This document shows, piece by piece, positions 41,785 through 51,951 of a stretch of 64,000 nt of DNA. Both the position numbers and the translations under genes were made by a program. Below the pieces are notes generated by a model. The model was given only the letters and a program-made list of their open reading frames with translations, was not told the DNA's origin and ran no database searches. The DNA is from Cystobasidium ongulense. Lineage: Eukaryota > Basidiomycota > Cystobasidiomycetes > Cystobasidiales > Cystobasidiaceae. The stretch's first letter is position 1. Each line of letters begins with the position of its first letter. The DNA is taken from NCBI GenBank assembly GCA_022835595.1, contig BQUP01000004.1:1488001-1552000 (forward strand), read 5' to 3'.

Positions 41785-42885
41785 CTAATAAGAGAAGTTT
41801 CGGTTTGGAAGGGGAACATTAAGCAGAGCAGGTCCTGCAGCAACTGCCTCATCTGCAATACTCTTAGTCTTGGTAAGAAGCAGGTAGCTCTGTCCTCGAA
41901 TGCCGTCTGGGATGGTGATAGTCCCTTCGCTTCCGGAGATGTCCATGAATTGAGTGCTGGTAGCAGAGACGAAAGCAGCGTACTTGGCGCCGACTTGCTT
42001 GGCAGCCTTGAAGTTGACCTTGGCACCTGGTTTGGGTGTGCCCTCGATGGTAGCGCTCAAGCCGGGGAAAGCAGTGAAAGGTAGAGCTGGGTTGGACTTG
42101 GGGCAGCTCTTGATGAAGGGAGCAGCGAGCGAGTAGACTTCAGAAAAGTCAAGTCCAGCAGCGAAAGCGCGTGGGAAACCATCCTGAGAATCGACAGCCG
42201 ACTTGAGCCAGGTCTCGTGCTGAGACTCGACAACAAGAATGCTTCCTGCAACAGCGAGATATGCCTTGTTGGAGATGGAAGGAGCAGCTCCGAGGTAAGC
42301 AGCCATGCCTGAGAAGAGAAAGACAGAAACAATGTTAGTTGCGTATATATGCTGACTTTGATGATGCGATATCCAGCTTACCGACACCCTCTAGGATCTG
42401 AGCAGTGGCGACAAATGTCTGAGGAGAAGTGACACCAAAGTCGTAAGTGCAAGGTTGGACTGGAGTGGCACCAGCAGCCTTGAGAGCGGTAGTGAGGAAG
42501 TCGACGTGAGTCTTCTCGTGGCTAGCAATCTCAGTGAGACGCTCTCGGACCCAAGCAGGGCTGGCAAACAGGAACAAGTTAGCAACAGCNNNNNNNNNNA
42601 ACTCACTACTTGGCATCGTTGAAGGCACCAGCATTGTACATCTGGAGGCCGGACTTGTAGAAGGCAGCCTCTAGATGCTCGAGACTGTCACGTGCAAGAA
42701 AGTCAGCTATAATTCATCGACAAGCAAACCAATGTTACTCACGTAAGAGCGTAGTTCAAGATGGTAGCATCATCGTACTTGCCGCCATTGTTACGTGCGA
42801 CGATGGACTTCTCCTGAGTGGAGGGAGCGGCAGCGACGAGACTGGCGACGGCGAGGGGAGCAGCAATTTTCTTGGTGAAGTGCAT
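41785..42885 (-). CDS. Rds1-like ferritin-fold secreted protein, copy 1
   Basis: Ferritin-like domain protein (Pfam Ferritin_2 type, Rds1 group); the family is linked to stress and nutrient change in fungi and its biochemical role is unclear. MHFTKKIAAPLAVASLVAAA is a signal peptide. Then DDATILNYALT|LEHLEAAFYKSGLQMYNAGA, PAWVRERLTEIASHEKTHVD, the segment TYDFGVTSPQTFVATAQILE, and AAYLGAAPSISNKAYLAVAG followed by ESQHETWLKS. The E..H motifs (LEHLE, SHEKTHV, ESQHETW) match the four-helix ferritin fold. The C-terminal half (PFTAFPGLSATIEGTPKPGA onwards) is beta-rich and ends LPNRNFSY-stop at 41785. Four exons. Ten N bases (42590-42599) lie in the second intron. It is nearly identical to copy 2. 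Confidence 0.92.
42590..42599. other. Assembly gap (10 N)
   Basis: Ten undetermined bases in intron 2 of Rds1-like copy 1. The matching stretch in copy 2 is about 27 nt, so the real length is probably longer than shown. Confidence 0.95.
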
Positions 42886-43031
42886 GTTGAAGAAAGTTGG
42901 AGTGACGTTGGGTAGGAGGAGCTTGTCTTTAAAAGAGCGTGATAAAAGAGTGTGGGTGAGCTGTTGCTTTGTGTGTTGAGAGGATTCGTTGATAAGAAGA
43001 AAGGGAACAAGAACCGCTGTTTAATCATGTC

Positions 43032-43038
43032 TTTTATA
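43032..43038 (-). promoter_or_regulatory. TATA box of Rds1-like copy 1
   Basis: TATAAAA on the minus strand about 150 bases before the start codon; equivalent boxes stand before the other two copies. Confidence 0.6.
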
Positions 43039-43110
43039 GCAACGGTGCAGGATCCTGTTGTCAGGCGGCCATCTCTCTGAACAATCGAAACATTGTGCAA
43101 TCTCATTTCA

Positions 43111-43122
43111 AGCGGGCTTGCG
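43111..43122. promoter_or_regulatory. Conserved 12-bp upstream element, copy 1
   Basis: AGCGGGCTTGCG (plus-strand reading) about 226 bases upstream of the start codon, shared exactly with copy 2 although the surrounding promoter sequence is diverged. A CACGTG box lies further up at 43315-43320. Confidence 0.5.
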
Positions 43123-45116
43123 GCGAACGCGTCTCCGTCCTGACTGACCACCAAGATGAACTCAAATGGTCGCGCCATGTTGAAGGATTCACTAATTTAA
43201 ATGACTGCTACCCTCGGTTGCGATTTGCGGAGCTCCAGCCACGTCCGATCAGTCCAAATTTCTTGGTAAACAGCGCCCTGAAGGTAATTGTTCTGATCAA
43301 GTGGCCGCAATATGCACGTGATGAATACTAACGCGACGCTACCAATTACCGGTATAACTTATGGGACTCTGCTCGTTCTGACGCGTCAGCTTACTTGTGA
43401 ATGCGACCATAGAAGGCACTTTAGCTCGGGCTCTGTCATTATTTGCCCCATCCTATATTGACCACATCTAGTCGTCACGGTCCCAGACCGGTAGATGACC
43501 ATCTTCGCAAGCAGAGGGTTGGCTGTCGGTACCTCTTGATTTAACAGCCAAATTCCGATTGACCATGCTCTGTGTTTTGTGACGGTCCAATTAGACCAGC
43601 GCGCACAGCGTCTCGCGCCTGCGAACTTAACGTACATGCATTCGGGGAGAACTTTCATTCTGACTATAGGCATCTTACGTTCGTGTATACTGAAGAGCTT
43701 CATCTTGCCGTGCGAGACTGCGAGTATTATCTTTGCAGTCAATGTAACTAGGAAGTCCGGCAATGGTACCGATGGCCGCTAAGTGGTGCAGACCGCTTGC
43801 AACTTCGGACTTGATTATCCATATGGGTGTACTTAGATTGCTGGTTATAGCGCTGCAGCAGTGGAAATGTAAGTATCTGTAATGAGACCTCGGGGACATC
43901 TATCACAATGACCTGAGTAGTGATGGTGAAAGCGACGCCTAGCAGTTGTCTTCGCTGTGAGTCTCAACTCGCCGTTCTTACCATTCGCCCACTCCCCTGA
44001 GGGGTGACGGGAGTCCGAAGTCTGCTTTGAGACTTGTTGCGGGATACAGAATACTGAATGCGTTGAGCAAGCGCATTCCACTCTGGAGAGCGCTCGGCAG
44101 AGCTAGTAGGCTCGAAGCGTGTGAGGTGCCACACCCGCTGCACGAATCATTGTTGGGATGAGTAGATCCACGAAGGATGTTAGGAGACTAGAGCAGGCGT
44201 GATGACTCGCGTTGGCTTGGCTGCAAGTTTGCAGTTGGAAGTCGAGAAGCCCTCTGGCCGCTTCTTCGGAACAGGGTAGAGACCTATCAGTCAGGCATAG
44301 ATTCGCCCGACATCTTGTGACTGTCTTATGAAACTTCTAGAGTGCTTGAATCGGGATGGCGCGATATATTGTGAGAAGTCGTATGCACAGTCGCCTGACG
44401 TGTCTTCACTTTGATGGGCATCTTCCTGCAATTCACAGAAGGCAGCTCGGTCGTTCGGCGAGTGGCAGCTGAGTCGTTTCATCTTAATGGCAGTGGGGAG
44501 GAATTGTCGACGGTGTGCTTCATACTGGTCATCTGCTATGAGTCGAAGGCTTCCGCATATCCTATCCCTCTAAAGGCAACTGGCTTCTTGCAATGCGATA
44601 GCCTGGGTGAAGCTAGACTGGTATTGATACCGATGTCCTGCTACGACCAGGCCATGCGACCACGTCTTCGAGCCTGTCCTTCAGCCTTGCGGTCGGAAGC
44701 GCGGTCATGCTGCTCGTGCTGCTCGATTGGCACAGCACTTGAGGCTTCGTTATTCAAGAGTTAACCTTGCGTTTCGACCATCGAACAGCTGCGAGGTAGC
44801 GGCAGGCTACAGCACTGGCTTGTCCACCAGCCAAATGCTGCTGCTGTAACTCGGTTCTATGTTAGACAAAGTGCAGCCTGGGACAAGCAAACCTCTGCAA
44901 GTTCCATGGGCAAGTAGCGATCGCCGTTGCAATTGGACACGGATTCCGCAGCATTTCGGAAAACCAAGATAACCATCTGATGAACAACTAATCTACTGGA
45001 CTACAGCAATGGAAGGACAAATGAAGGCCGGAGAAGGTCGGAAAGAGGGAGCTCGAAAGTGCATCCCGTGGAAAGAGGGTGTCAAAACTACCAGTACTGC
45101 AGAGCTGAAAAGTCTC

Positions 45117-46233
45117 CTAATAAGAGAAGTTTCGGTTTGGAAGGGGAACATTGAGGAGAGCAGGTCCTGCAGCAACTGCCTCATCTGCAATACTCTTAGT
45201 CTTGGTAAGAAGCAGGTAGCTCTGTCCTCGAATGCCGTCTGGGAGGGTGATGGTTCCTTCGCTTCCGGAGATGTCCATGAATTGAGTGCTGGTAGCAGAG
45301 ACGAAAGCAGCGTACTTGGCACCGACCTGCTTAGCAGCCTTGAAGTTGACCTTGGCACCTGGTTTGGGTGTGCCCTCGATGGTAGCGGTCAAGCCGGGGA
45401 AAGCAGTGAAAGGTAGAGCTGGGTTGGATTTGGGGCAGCTCTTGATGAAGGGAGCAGCGAGCGAGTAGACTTCAGAAAAGTCAAGTCCAGCAGCGAAAGC
45501 GCGTGGGAAACCATCCTGAGAATCGACAGCCGACTTGAGCCAGGTCTCGTGCTGAGATTCGACAACAAGAATGCTTCCTGCAACAGCGAGGTATGCCTTG
45601 TTGGAGATGGAAGGAGCAGCTCCGAGGTAAGCAGCCATGCCTGAGAAGAGAAAGACAGAAACAATGTTAGTTGCACATATATGCTGACTTTGATGATGCG
45701 ATATCCAGCTTACCGACACCCTCTAGGATCTGAGCAGTGGCGACAAAGGTCTGAGGAGAAGTGACACCAAAGTCGTAGGTGCAAGGTTGGACTGGAGTGG
45801 CACCAGCAGCCTTGAGAGCGGTAGTGAGAAAGTCGACGTGAGTCTTCTCGTGGCTAGCAATCTCAGTGAGACGCTCTCGGACCCAAGCAGGGCTGGCAAA
45901 CAGGAACAAGTTAGCAACAGCAAGAAGCGAACAGCATACAAGCTGGATACTCACTACTTGGCATCGTTGAAGGCACCAGCATTGTACATCTGGAGGCCGG
46001 ACTTGTAGAAGGCGGCCTCAAGGTGCTCGAGACTGTCACGTGCAAGCAAGTCAGCTATAATTCATCGACAAGCAAACCAATATTACACACGTAAGAGCGT
46101 AGTTCAAGATGGTAGCATCGTCATACTTGCCGCCATTGTTGCGTGCGACAATTGACTTCTCCTGAGCAGAAGGAGCGGCAGCGACGAGACCGGCGACGGC
46201 GAGAGGAGCAGCGATTTTCTTGGTGAAGTGCAT
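45117..46233 (-). CDS. Rds1-like ferritin-fold secreted protein, copy 2
   Basis: Almost the same protein as copy 1. It has signal peptide MHFTKKIAAPLAVAGLVAAA, then DDATILNYALT, PAWVRERLTEIASHEKTHVD, AAYLGAAPSISNKAYLAVAG, ESQHETWLKS and LPNRNFSY-stop at 45117. The two differ by few residues, such as SLVA/GLVA in the signal, SAT/TAT and TIP/TLP in the tail. The intron sequences are also nearly the same, while sequence beyond the start and stop codons is clearly different. Four exons with identical junctions. Function as for copy 1; likely cell-surface or secreted. Confidence 0.93.
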
Positions 46234-46370
46234 GTTGACGGTAGTTGACTTAAGGCAGAGTCAGGTGAGAGATTGGGTTATAAGTGAGTGTGGGTGGAGA
46301 AGCTGAAGCTGTGCAGTTGCGAAGGAAGCTGTTGATGAGAGAAGAGACAAGATGCGCAACCTTTCCTCGC

Positions 46371-46377
46371 TTTTATA
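46371..46377 (-). promoter_or_regulatory. TATA box of Rds1-like copy 2
   Basis: TATAAAA on the minus strand, about 140 bases before the start codon. Confidence 0.6.
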
Positions 46378-46463
46378 CTGTGCGAAATGATGGTTGCTGG
46401 TCCCTGTTGTGACGCTGGCACAATCGACATATCGCAAAGTAATGCGATTATAATGCAATGTTT

Positions 46464-46475
46464 AGCGGGCTTGCG
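46464..46475. promoter_or_regulatory. Conserved 12-bp upstream element, copy 2
   Basis: AGCGGGCTTGCG about 231 bases upstream of the start, identical to the element at 43111-43122. A CACGTG box lies at 46641-46646, also at a matching distance. Confidence 0.5.
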
Positions 46476-47419
46476 CTTGGAAGACATCTCCTTTCTCAAG
46501 CAATATGGTCTGATGTTGACAGACAACCTATGTCCTATCCTCGGTTACGATGACCGGTGGATCCTCAGATCCGAACCGATCGCATATCTCCTAGTCAACA
46601 CGGTCCTGAAAGAAATAAGACCCCCTGTTGCGATCCATCGCACGTGACCCCCGAACATTCAGTAAATGAAGGGTCCATGAGTTATGCAGACGAAGACCAG
46701 AGCGTCCCAAGGACCTAATCCAGCGTCGACAACAATCCCTCATAATTAGTGCAAACATCCTCAAGTTATCGTAAATTAGTCTGGTAGGCACAACGTAGAA
46801 GAATCTAAATATCACAACAATCTTCTGATAGACGGACGGAACACGAAATGAGACAACACGACCTTCCTTCAACCCCTGCGCTTACCGTCAGCTGATGCTG
46901 ATACCTTGCTGTGTACTCGCTAGCGTTTATTGAGTTCGGAAAGCCAGTTGATCTTGCTGTATCCTCCTATACCGTCACATTGTTGAACTGCACCCCAGAG
47001 CAGCTGGCGTCTCGCAGTGTACGATTGCGTTGCAAAGCAAGTGTGTACATCAAAGTGCAATAAGCCATGATGCGAAAATAGTCTGACCTGAAGGAGCGGA
47101 AACATTCCATTGCAAACATGTGAGATCTCCAAAAAAGAAGATGAGAAATGTGTGATGGCACAAGTGGAGTAAATTGCCAATGCGAATATGGTAATAAATT
47201 AAAGTTACATGTTTTGAGCAAGACAAATGTAGTCTGCTGTAATTGGTAAAGCGAAGTGACCGGTAAACCAAATCTCGCATAGTCCATGACACTTTATTAA
47301 GATTAAAGAGTACTTGTGTTTAAACGAACAAATAAATGTAAGGTCACTGAAACCCTCGTTTTACTGCAAAGTGCTGAAGACGAGCCCCAAATCAATTAAT
47401 CTTGACGAAGATGCTTGGC

Positions 47420-48564
47420 TTATGAGGAGAAGTTCTGGGCTGGAACAGGGATGTTTACAATAGCTGGGCCAGCAACTACGGCACTGTCGGAAACAGCCTT
47501 GGACTTGGTGAGAATGAGGTAGCTCTGTCCGGTAATGCCCTCGGGGATCTTGATGGATCCAGACTTGCCGTCAACAGGAACGAAGACAGTACCGACAGCA
47601 GCGACGAAGGCGGCGTATTTGGCACCAACGTCTTTCTCGGTGGAGAAGTTGACGGTGTCACCAGTCTTGAGAGTACCGGTATTGGATACAGTGACAGCTG
47701 GGAAAGGCTTGAATGGTAGAGTGGGGTTGTCGGATGGGCATCCAGTAATGAATGGAGCGGCTAAGGAGTAGACTTGGTTGAAATCTAGACCCGCAGCAAA
47801 AGCTCTGGGGAAAGAGTCCATGTTGTCTGCAGATCCCTTGACCCAAGCCTCATGCTGAGCCTCAACGATGAGAATGCTTCCGGCAGCGGAAAGATAGTCC
47901 TTATTGGAGATGGAAGGAGCGGCACCGAGGTAAGCAGCCACACCTGAAAGCGCGAAGAATACAGTCAGTATGTGCGTAACAGAGGCGTATAGATATCAAA
48001 AAGAATGACTCACCGACACCCTCGAGAATCTGGGAGGTAGCCAAGAAGGTTTCTGGCGAAGTTACACCGAAATCGTACGTGCAGGCCTTGACTGGAGTGG
48101 CACCAGCGGCAGTGAGGGCAGTGCTCAAGAACTCGACGTGTGTCTGCTCGTGGCTAGCAATCTCGGTGAATCGCTCGCGGACCCATGAAGGGCTGTGGAA
48201 AGAGAGAATGAATCGATCAATCCCCTGTAGTACTTGGGAGGGAAGTGCGGAGCGAAGACTCACTACTTGGCGTCGTTGAAAGCACCGGCATTGTACATCT
48301 CTAGACCACTCTTATAGAAGGCAGCCTCGAGGTGCTCTAGACTGCATGGGGAAGAAAGAGGAGTATAAGTACGATATAAGCAAAGCGCAAAGGCTGAAGA
48401 AGCTCAAAATGAAGAACGCACGTGAGAGCATAGTTGAGAATGGTAGCATCATCGTAGCCACCGTTGTTGCGTGCGACGAGCTTCTCGCCGGATTTACCAG
48501 CAGGAGCAGCGGCGACGAAGCCGGCAAGGGCTAGAGGAGCAGCAACTTTCTTGGTGAAGTGCAT
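47420..48564 (-). CDS. Rds1-like ferritin-fold secreted protein, copy 3
   Basis: Older paralogue of copies 1 and 2 with the same four-exon layout. Signal peptide MHFTKKVAAPLALAGFVAAA, then DDATILNYALT, PSWVRERFTEIASHEQTHVE, TYDFGVTSPETFLATSQILE, AAYLGAAPSISNKDYLSAAG, EAQHEAWVKG and a tail ending PVPAQNFSS-stop at 47420. The ferritin-fold residues (E, H in SHEQTH and AQHEAW) are kept. The C-terminal beta-rich part differs most (VSNTGTLKTGDTVNFSTEKD). Introns differ in sequence from the other copies. It is probably the ancestral or an early-split member of the cluster. Confidence 0.92.
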
Positions 48565-48664
48565 GGTGAGATAGTGTGAGATAGGTAAGAAGGTGTGTGG
48601 TAGTTGGAAGTCTGCTGTGAGGTTGTGTGTGGAGAAGAGAAGAGAGACGCAGAATGAAGCTGCC

Positions 48665-48671
48665 TTTTATA
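48665..48671 (-). promoter_or_regulatory. TATA box of Rds1-like copy 3
   Basis: TATAAAA on the minus strand about 100 bases before the start codon. The copy 1/2 upstream 12-bp element is absent here. Confidence 0.55.
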
Positions 48672-49223
48672 TCTCAGCTTTCCAAGGGACGCTCGAACAG
48701 GATCAGTTCCCGACTGGGCGGTCGTTCGCCTTTCCCACAAACATGGCCTGATGTCCTGTTGTAATATGTGTCGATTAGGCCGAAAGTCGCCACATCTGGG
48801 TCGGGTGCCTATGACTTCCCGTTTCAAACTGGGCTGTTTGATCGCTCGCATTGCTGTTGCCCATCCGCAGGTTGGATTGTCTTGTCGCTTGTGGATCCAA
48901 TCAATCCCGTGCGTGCACAAAGTGGTCAGATGTCAGCCCAGATCAGTCGTTGTCATTATGCTGTCTCTGGGCAGCTCGGCACTTTTCGTCCAAAAGTGGC
49001 AATTCCGAATTGTCGATTGCACCACTTGTACGCGGTAAAGGCTTTCCGAGAGGGCCTAGAGGGTCGATGATGTAGATGCATTAGTATATTATTATCTGCA
49101 TCATTTATTATTCGATTCTGCGATAGTGCGCGATTCTGCTGTGACCGCAAGCCCGGCTTCTTTTTTGGTGATGCGCTGGAAACTTGATATTCGTATGATG
49201 ATGTAGCTAGTCCGGCCAGTGAA

Positions 49224-49472
49224 TTAGTCGAGCGATGTTTCGAATTGCTGCAACAAGGGAAGCTCGTCCAGTCGTGCGACTCGTCTGCTAGCGAATTCAT
49301 GGATGTCACTCATTGCTATGACCAAATTCGCTTGCTTGCAGCGCTGAGCTTCCGCTTGCTCGAGTGCAATCGTCTGGAGTCTTCTATGCGAGGCTCTTTC
49401 CGCCCGATCAATCTGGCAGCGGACTTGTTCTTGTACTCGATTCATTATTGCTTGCGTACGCTTTAGGAACAT
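49224..49472 (-). CDS. Possible exon of an unrecognised helical protein
   Basis: Open frame reading TQAIMNRVQEQVRCQIDRAE then TIALEQAEAQRCKQANLVIA and SRRVARLDELPLLQQFE. The charge pattern suggests amphipathic helices, unlike the Cys/Ser-rich shadows around it. Another minus-strand open frame upstream (49475-49711) could supply a further exon, but no splice pair was convincing. This may be chance; only expression data could settle it. Confidence 0.2.
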   Translation of the reverse strand: MFLKRTQAIMNRVQEQVRCQIDRAERASHRRLQTIALEQAEAQRCKQANLVIAMSDIHEFASRRVARLDELPLLQQFETSLD

Positions 49473-50278
49473 GCTCAGCGCCGTAAGTTATCATATGACT
49501 GTCTCTGATGGCCGCCTGCATGCAGGGCGCGACGGTGTTCTTGCTGTTGTGAATCCACATCGGGCGTTATCGCAACTTTGAAGTCGCCTAGGCTGTCGCA
49601 GGCTCTTTGATCATGTCCCGTGTCACAGACGCTCAGCACTTGTCTGCCCGTTGTGGTGATACTGCTGATGCTGCTGTGTGCAGTCACTGGAGCGACGTTG
49701 ATTAGCTGCAATGCTGCTGCCTATCGAGTCTGCTGCTCGTAAAGCTTCGATTACCCTGCGACGGAGCTGGGTGGACGTAAGCGGCTGAGGATACTGAGCG
49801 TGGCCGCTGGAATGAAGTCGTTGATGCCAGTGCTCGTTTTGCTTCGTTTCGCTGCCTGAGTTGCTTGCTGTTTGTTACGGCTTGTTGTTGTGCAACTCCC
49901 TTTTCCTTTGGATGATCATCTTGCCCTGAAAAGCCGACTTCTGACGACAGGAACAGGCTTTTGCAAACCACATATTCTCAGAACGATGTGGCTTGCAGCA
50001 GAGAAGAGTAAAAGCATTATGAATTCGTTTTTACGAGTAGGAAGAGAAGCAAGAGAGCTCAAAGCTCATGCGAAGAAGCTGCTTGGCTTCATCAGTCAAA
50101 CCGAATAAGCTTTTCAAAAGCTTGTCCAAGATCGCCCGCAGTGGCAGCTCCGCAGCGGACCTCCACTGAAACTCGAATCACCAGATAGATAGACGATAAG
50201 ACTTCTCAAGGCCACTGCAGTATGATTACAGCGTGCGTGATATACTACCAATGACTAATAAATGGTAAGTCCTTGAGA

Positions 50279-51413
50279 TCACCATAACAGACTGCCAGCG
50301 AAAAGAGCCGGCCGAGTGAACGGCCACAAGGATTGGGAATACGCCGCGATGCCGAGGACATAGCTAGCCAGAATGACTGTGGGCGAGACAGTGTTAGATA
50401 ACGGCTCTATATGCGTTATTGTATCTGCAACTCACTCCATTTACGCCTGGGAAAATTGTGCAACTGCTCTCCTAGTTGAGGAAAGCCCATGATGTTGCAA
50501 AAGATATGCGATAGGATAGGAGGCAGTAGACTTGCTGTCCGTAGATACAGGAAGGAGGCATGCCAGCCGAAGAGAGTCGTATAGAACGTCTGGAATACTG
50601 TACAGTGAAAAATGTTAGAAATCAATACGGTGACATATGAGACTGTGTTGACTGGCTCACGAGCTTGCAGAATACCCTGCTGCAGCGAACTTCTACTCCT
50701 ACCACCGAGAACATACTGCTCGTAAGCGTGGTGTGCGTGAGCTATGAGGTCCGAAAGGTCAGTTCGGCCTGCATGAAAAGACATACCGGACCTTACCTAT
50801 CGCAAAGTAGAGAGGAGTAACGAAGATAAGGTACTTTCGACTCCGACCATACATGGCTGCAGTACCAATGATACAGCTTCGAAAGAGAACCTCTTCCGTA
50901 ATAGGACCCTGTAGTAGTTGGTTCAGCTACCATCAAGCGAGCTGTATATCAAATACGCACGACTATATAGTTCCGCAATCCAGCGAGACTCTTGAGGGTT
51001 TCTACTACATCATACTTGAAGCTCCAGTTGCGCATGCCAGGGAGGGTCTTCTCCAAGAACATTGCGTAGAGTGGTCCAGCGAACAAGGTCACGGTACATC
51101 CTAGGGGAAGGGCAACGAGGTTTGCAAGCTGTCTAGCTGACATGCCAGGCTTCCATAGTCCAAGAAGTACAGCGATATCTTTCGCAGCCAGATTTGGGTT
51201 CCTTTGTTTCGCTAGAGCTGCGACTGCGGCTAAAGAGGCTATGGAAGTGACAGTTACACTTGCTATACGAGCCTTGATGACATTTGGAGACGACCGGGTT
51301 AGAAGCTGGCCTGTCGTAGGATCCCTTCGACCACCGCCAGTGCGAGCCGAAGGCAGGATGAACAGTGAACCGACATAGCCCGACGTGTAGAGGGTGTTCA
51401 GCAGGATGTCCAT
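50279..51413 (-). CDS. RCE1: CAAX prenyl protease 2 (Rce1)
   Basis: Integral ER membrane protease that removes the last three residues of prenylated CaaX proteins such as Ras and Rho. Starts MDILLNTLYTSGYVGSLFIL at 51413, as in other Rce1 proteins where Y-V-G-S-L-(F/Y) lies in the first membrane segment. The catalytic motif GPITEEVLFRS (E-E-x-x-x-R) is on the exon at about 50930-50855. It is followed by RSRKYLIFVTPLYFA and AHAHHAYEQYVL with the second-motif His. SHIFCNIMGFPQ carries the third motif (H...N). After a donor in WI|GTGAGT near 50432, the last exon ILASYVLGIAAYSQSLWPF adds a final membrane helix, stopping at 50279. All CPBP-family catalytic residues are present. Four or five exons. 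The frame stays open upstream of 51413 with no similarity, so the chosen Met is best. Confidence 0.9.
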
Positions 51414-51951
51414 GGGCAGATTCTTCAGCGAGTCAGAGGCATGGTACGAGTCAAGCTTCGTGCAATTGGCAGTGCTTTGTCCATTGTCACTTTGGCATAC
51501 AAAAGGCGAACAGCACCAGGTGATCGAGGAAGATGTACGGCGCGACCACGACAGCAGTCGTCCATGCATAGCTCCAGAAGCTGTTTGTGTGGGTATCTGG
51601 AATGTAGCTGTGCAAGCGGATCCTCCTGTTGTAGGTCCAGATGCTTCCAGCTGTGCATCTTCCTTGCTTCGAGCAGTCGGGCTGTGTGGCGGCCAAAGTG
51701 ACCTGGCAATTCCAGGCGGTGTTGGACAGAAGAGCCTGGCACAGCTATATCTTCGCACAACGAGCTGCTTCGCTCTTTTGCTCCACTCCTACACATCTGC
51801 TCTCTGCTCGACTAGAACTCTCTACTTGTCTCGGCAGCACGCAAGCTGCTCATTGCACCCGCGTCGACTTCCGTCTGCTACTAGAAGCAACGTCAGAGAG
51901 TAGCTTTTCAGGAACTTCGTATACCTCCGAGCAAGCATCCCGGTACCAAAC
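51414..51951. promoter_or_regulatory. Divergent region RCE1 / Het-C gene
   Basis: About 540 bases holding both promoters. Overlapping ORFs on both strands are taken as chance. No site assigned. Confidence 0.35.

Larger units (their letters stand above)
42886..45116. other. Spacer between Rds1-like copies 1 and 2
   Basis: About 2.2 kb with the promoter of copy 1 on its left. Several ORFs of 60-125 codons show no domain and change frame often. No gene is supported. Confidence 0.4.
46234..47419. other. Spacer between Rds1-like copies 2 and 3
   Basis: About 1.2 kb. Contains the copy 2 promoter and copy 3 terminator. AT-rich in 46740-47350. No gene recognised. Confidence 0.4.
48565..50278. other. 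Gene-poor region upstream of Rds1-like copy 3
   Basis: About 1.7 kb. Contains the promoter of copy 3. Minus-strand open frames at 48956-49971 carry helical-looking stretches (see 49224-49472) but no known domain. No repeats or mobile element seen. Confidence 0.4.

Noticed and set aside
42057-42332. Minus-strand ORFs in a second frame of the Rds1-like genes (also 45389-45676 and 47476-47661)
   Set aside because: Shadow frames within well-supported ferritin-fold exons; Leu/Ser-rich and out of frame.
43386-45000. Search for a further decayed Rds1-like copy in the 2.2-kb spacer
   Set aside because: None of the recognisable motifs (SHEKTH, APSISNK, LEHLEAAFYKSG) was found in any frame.
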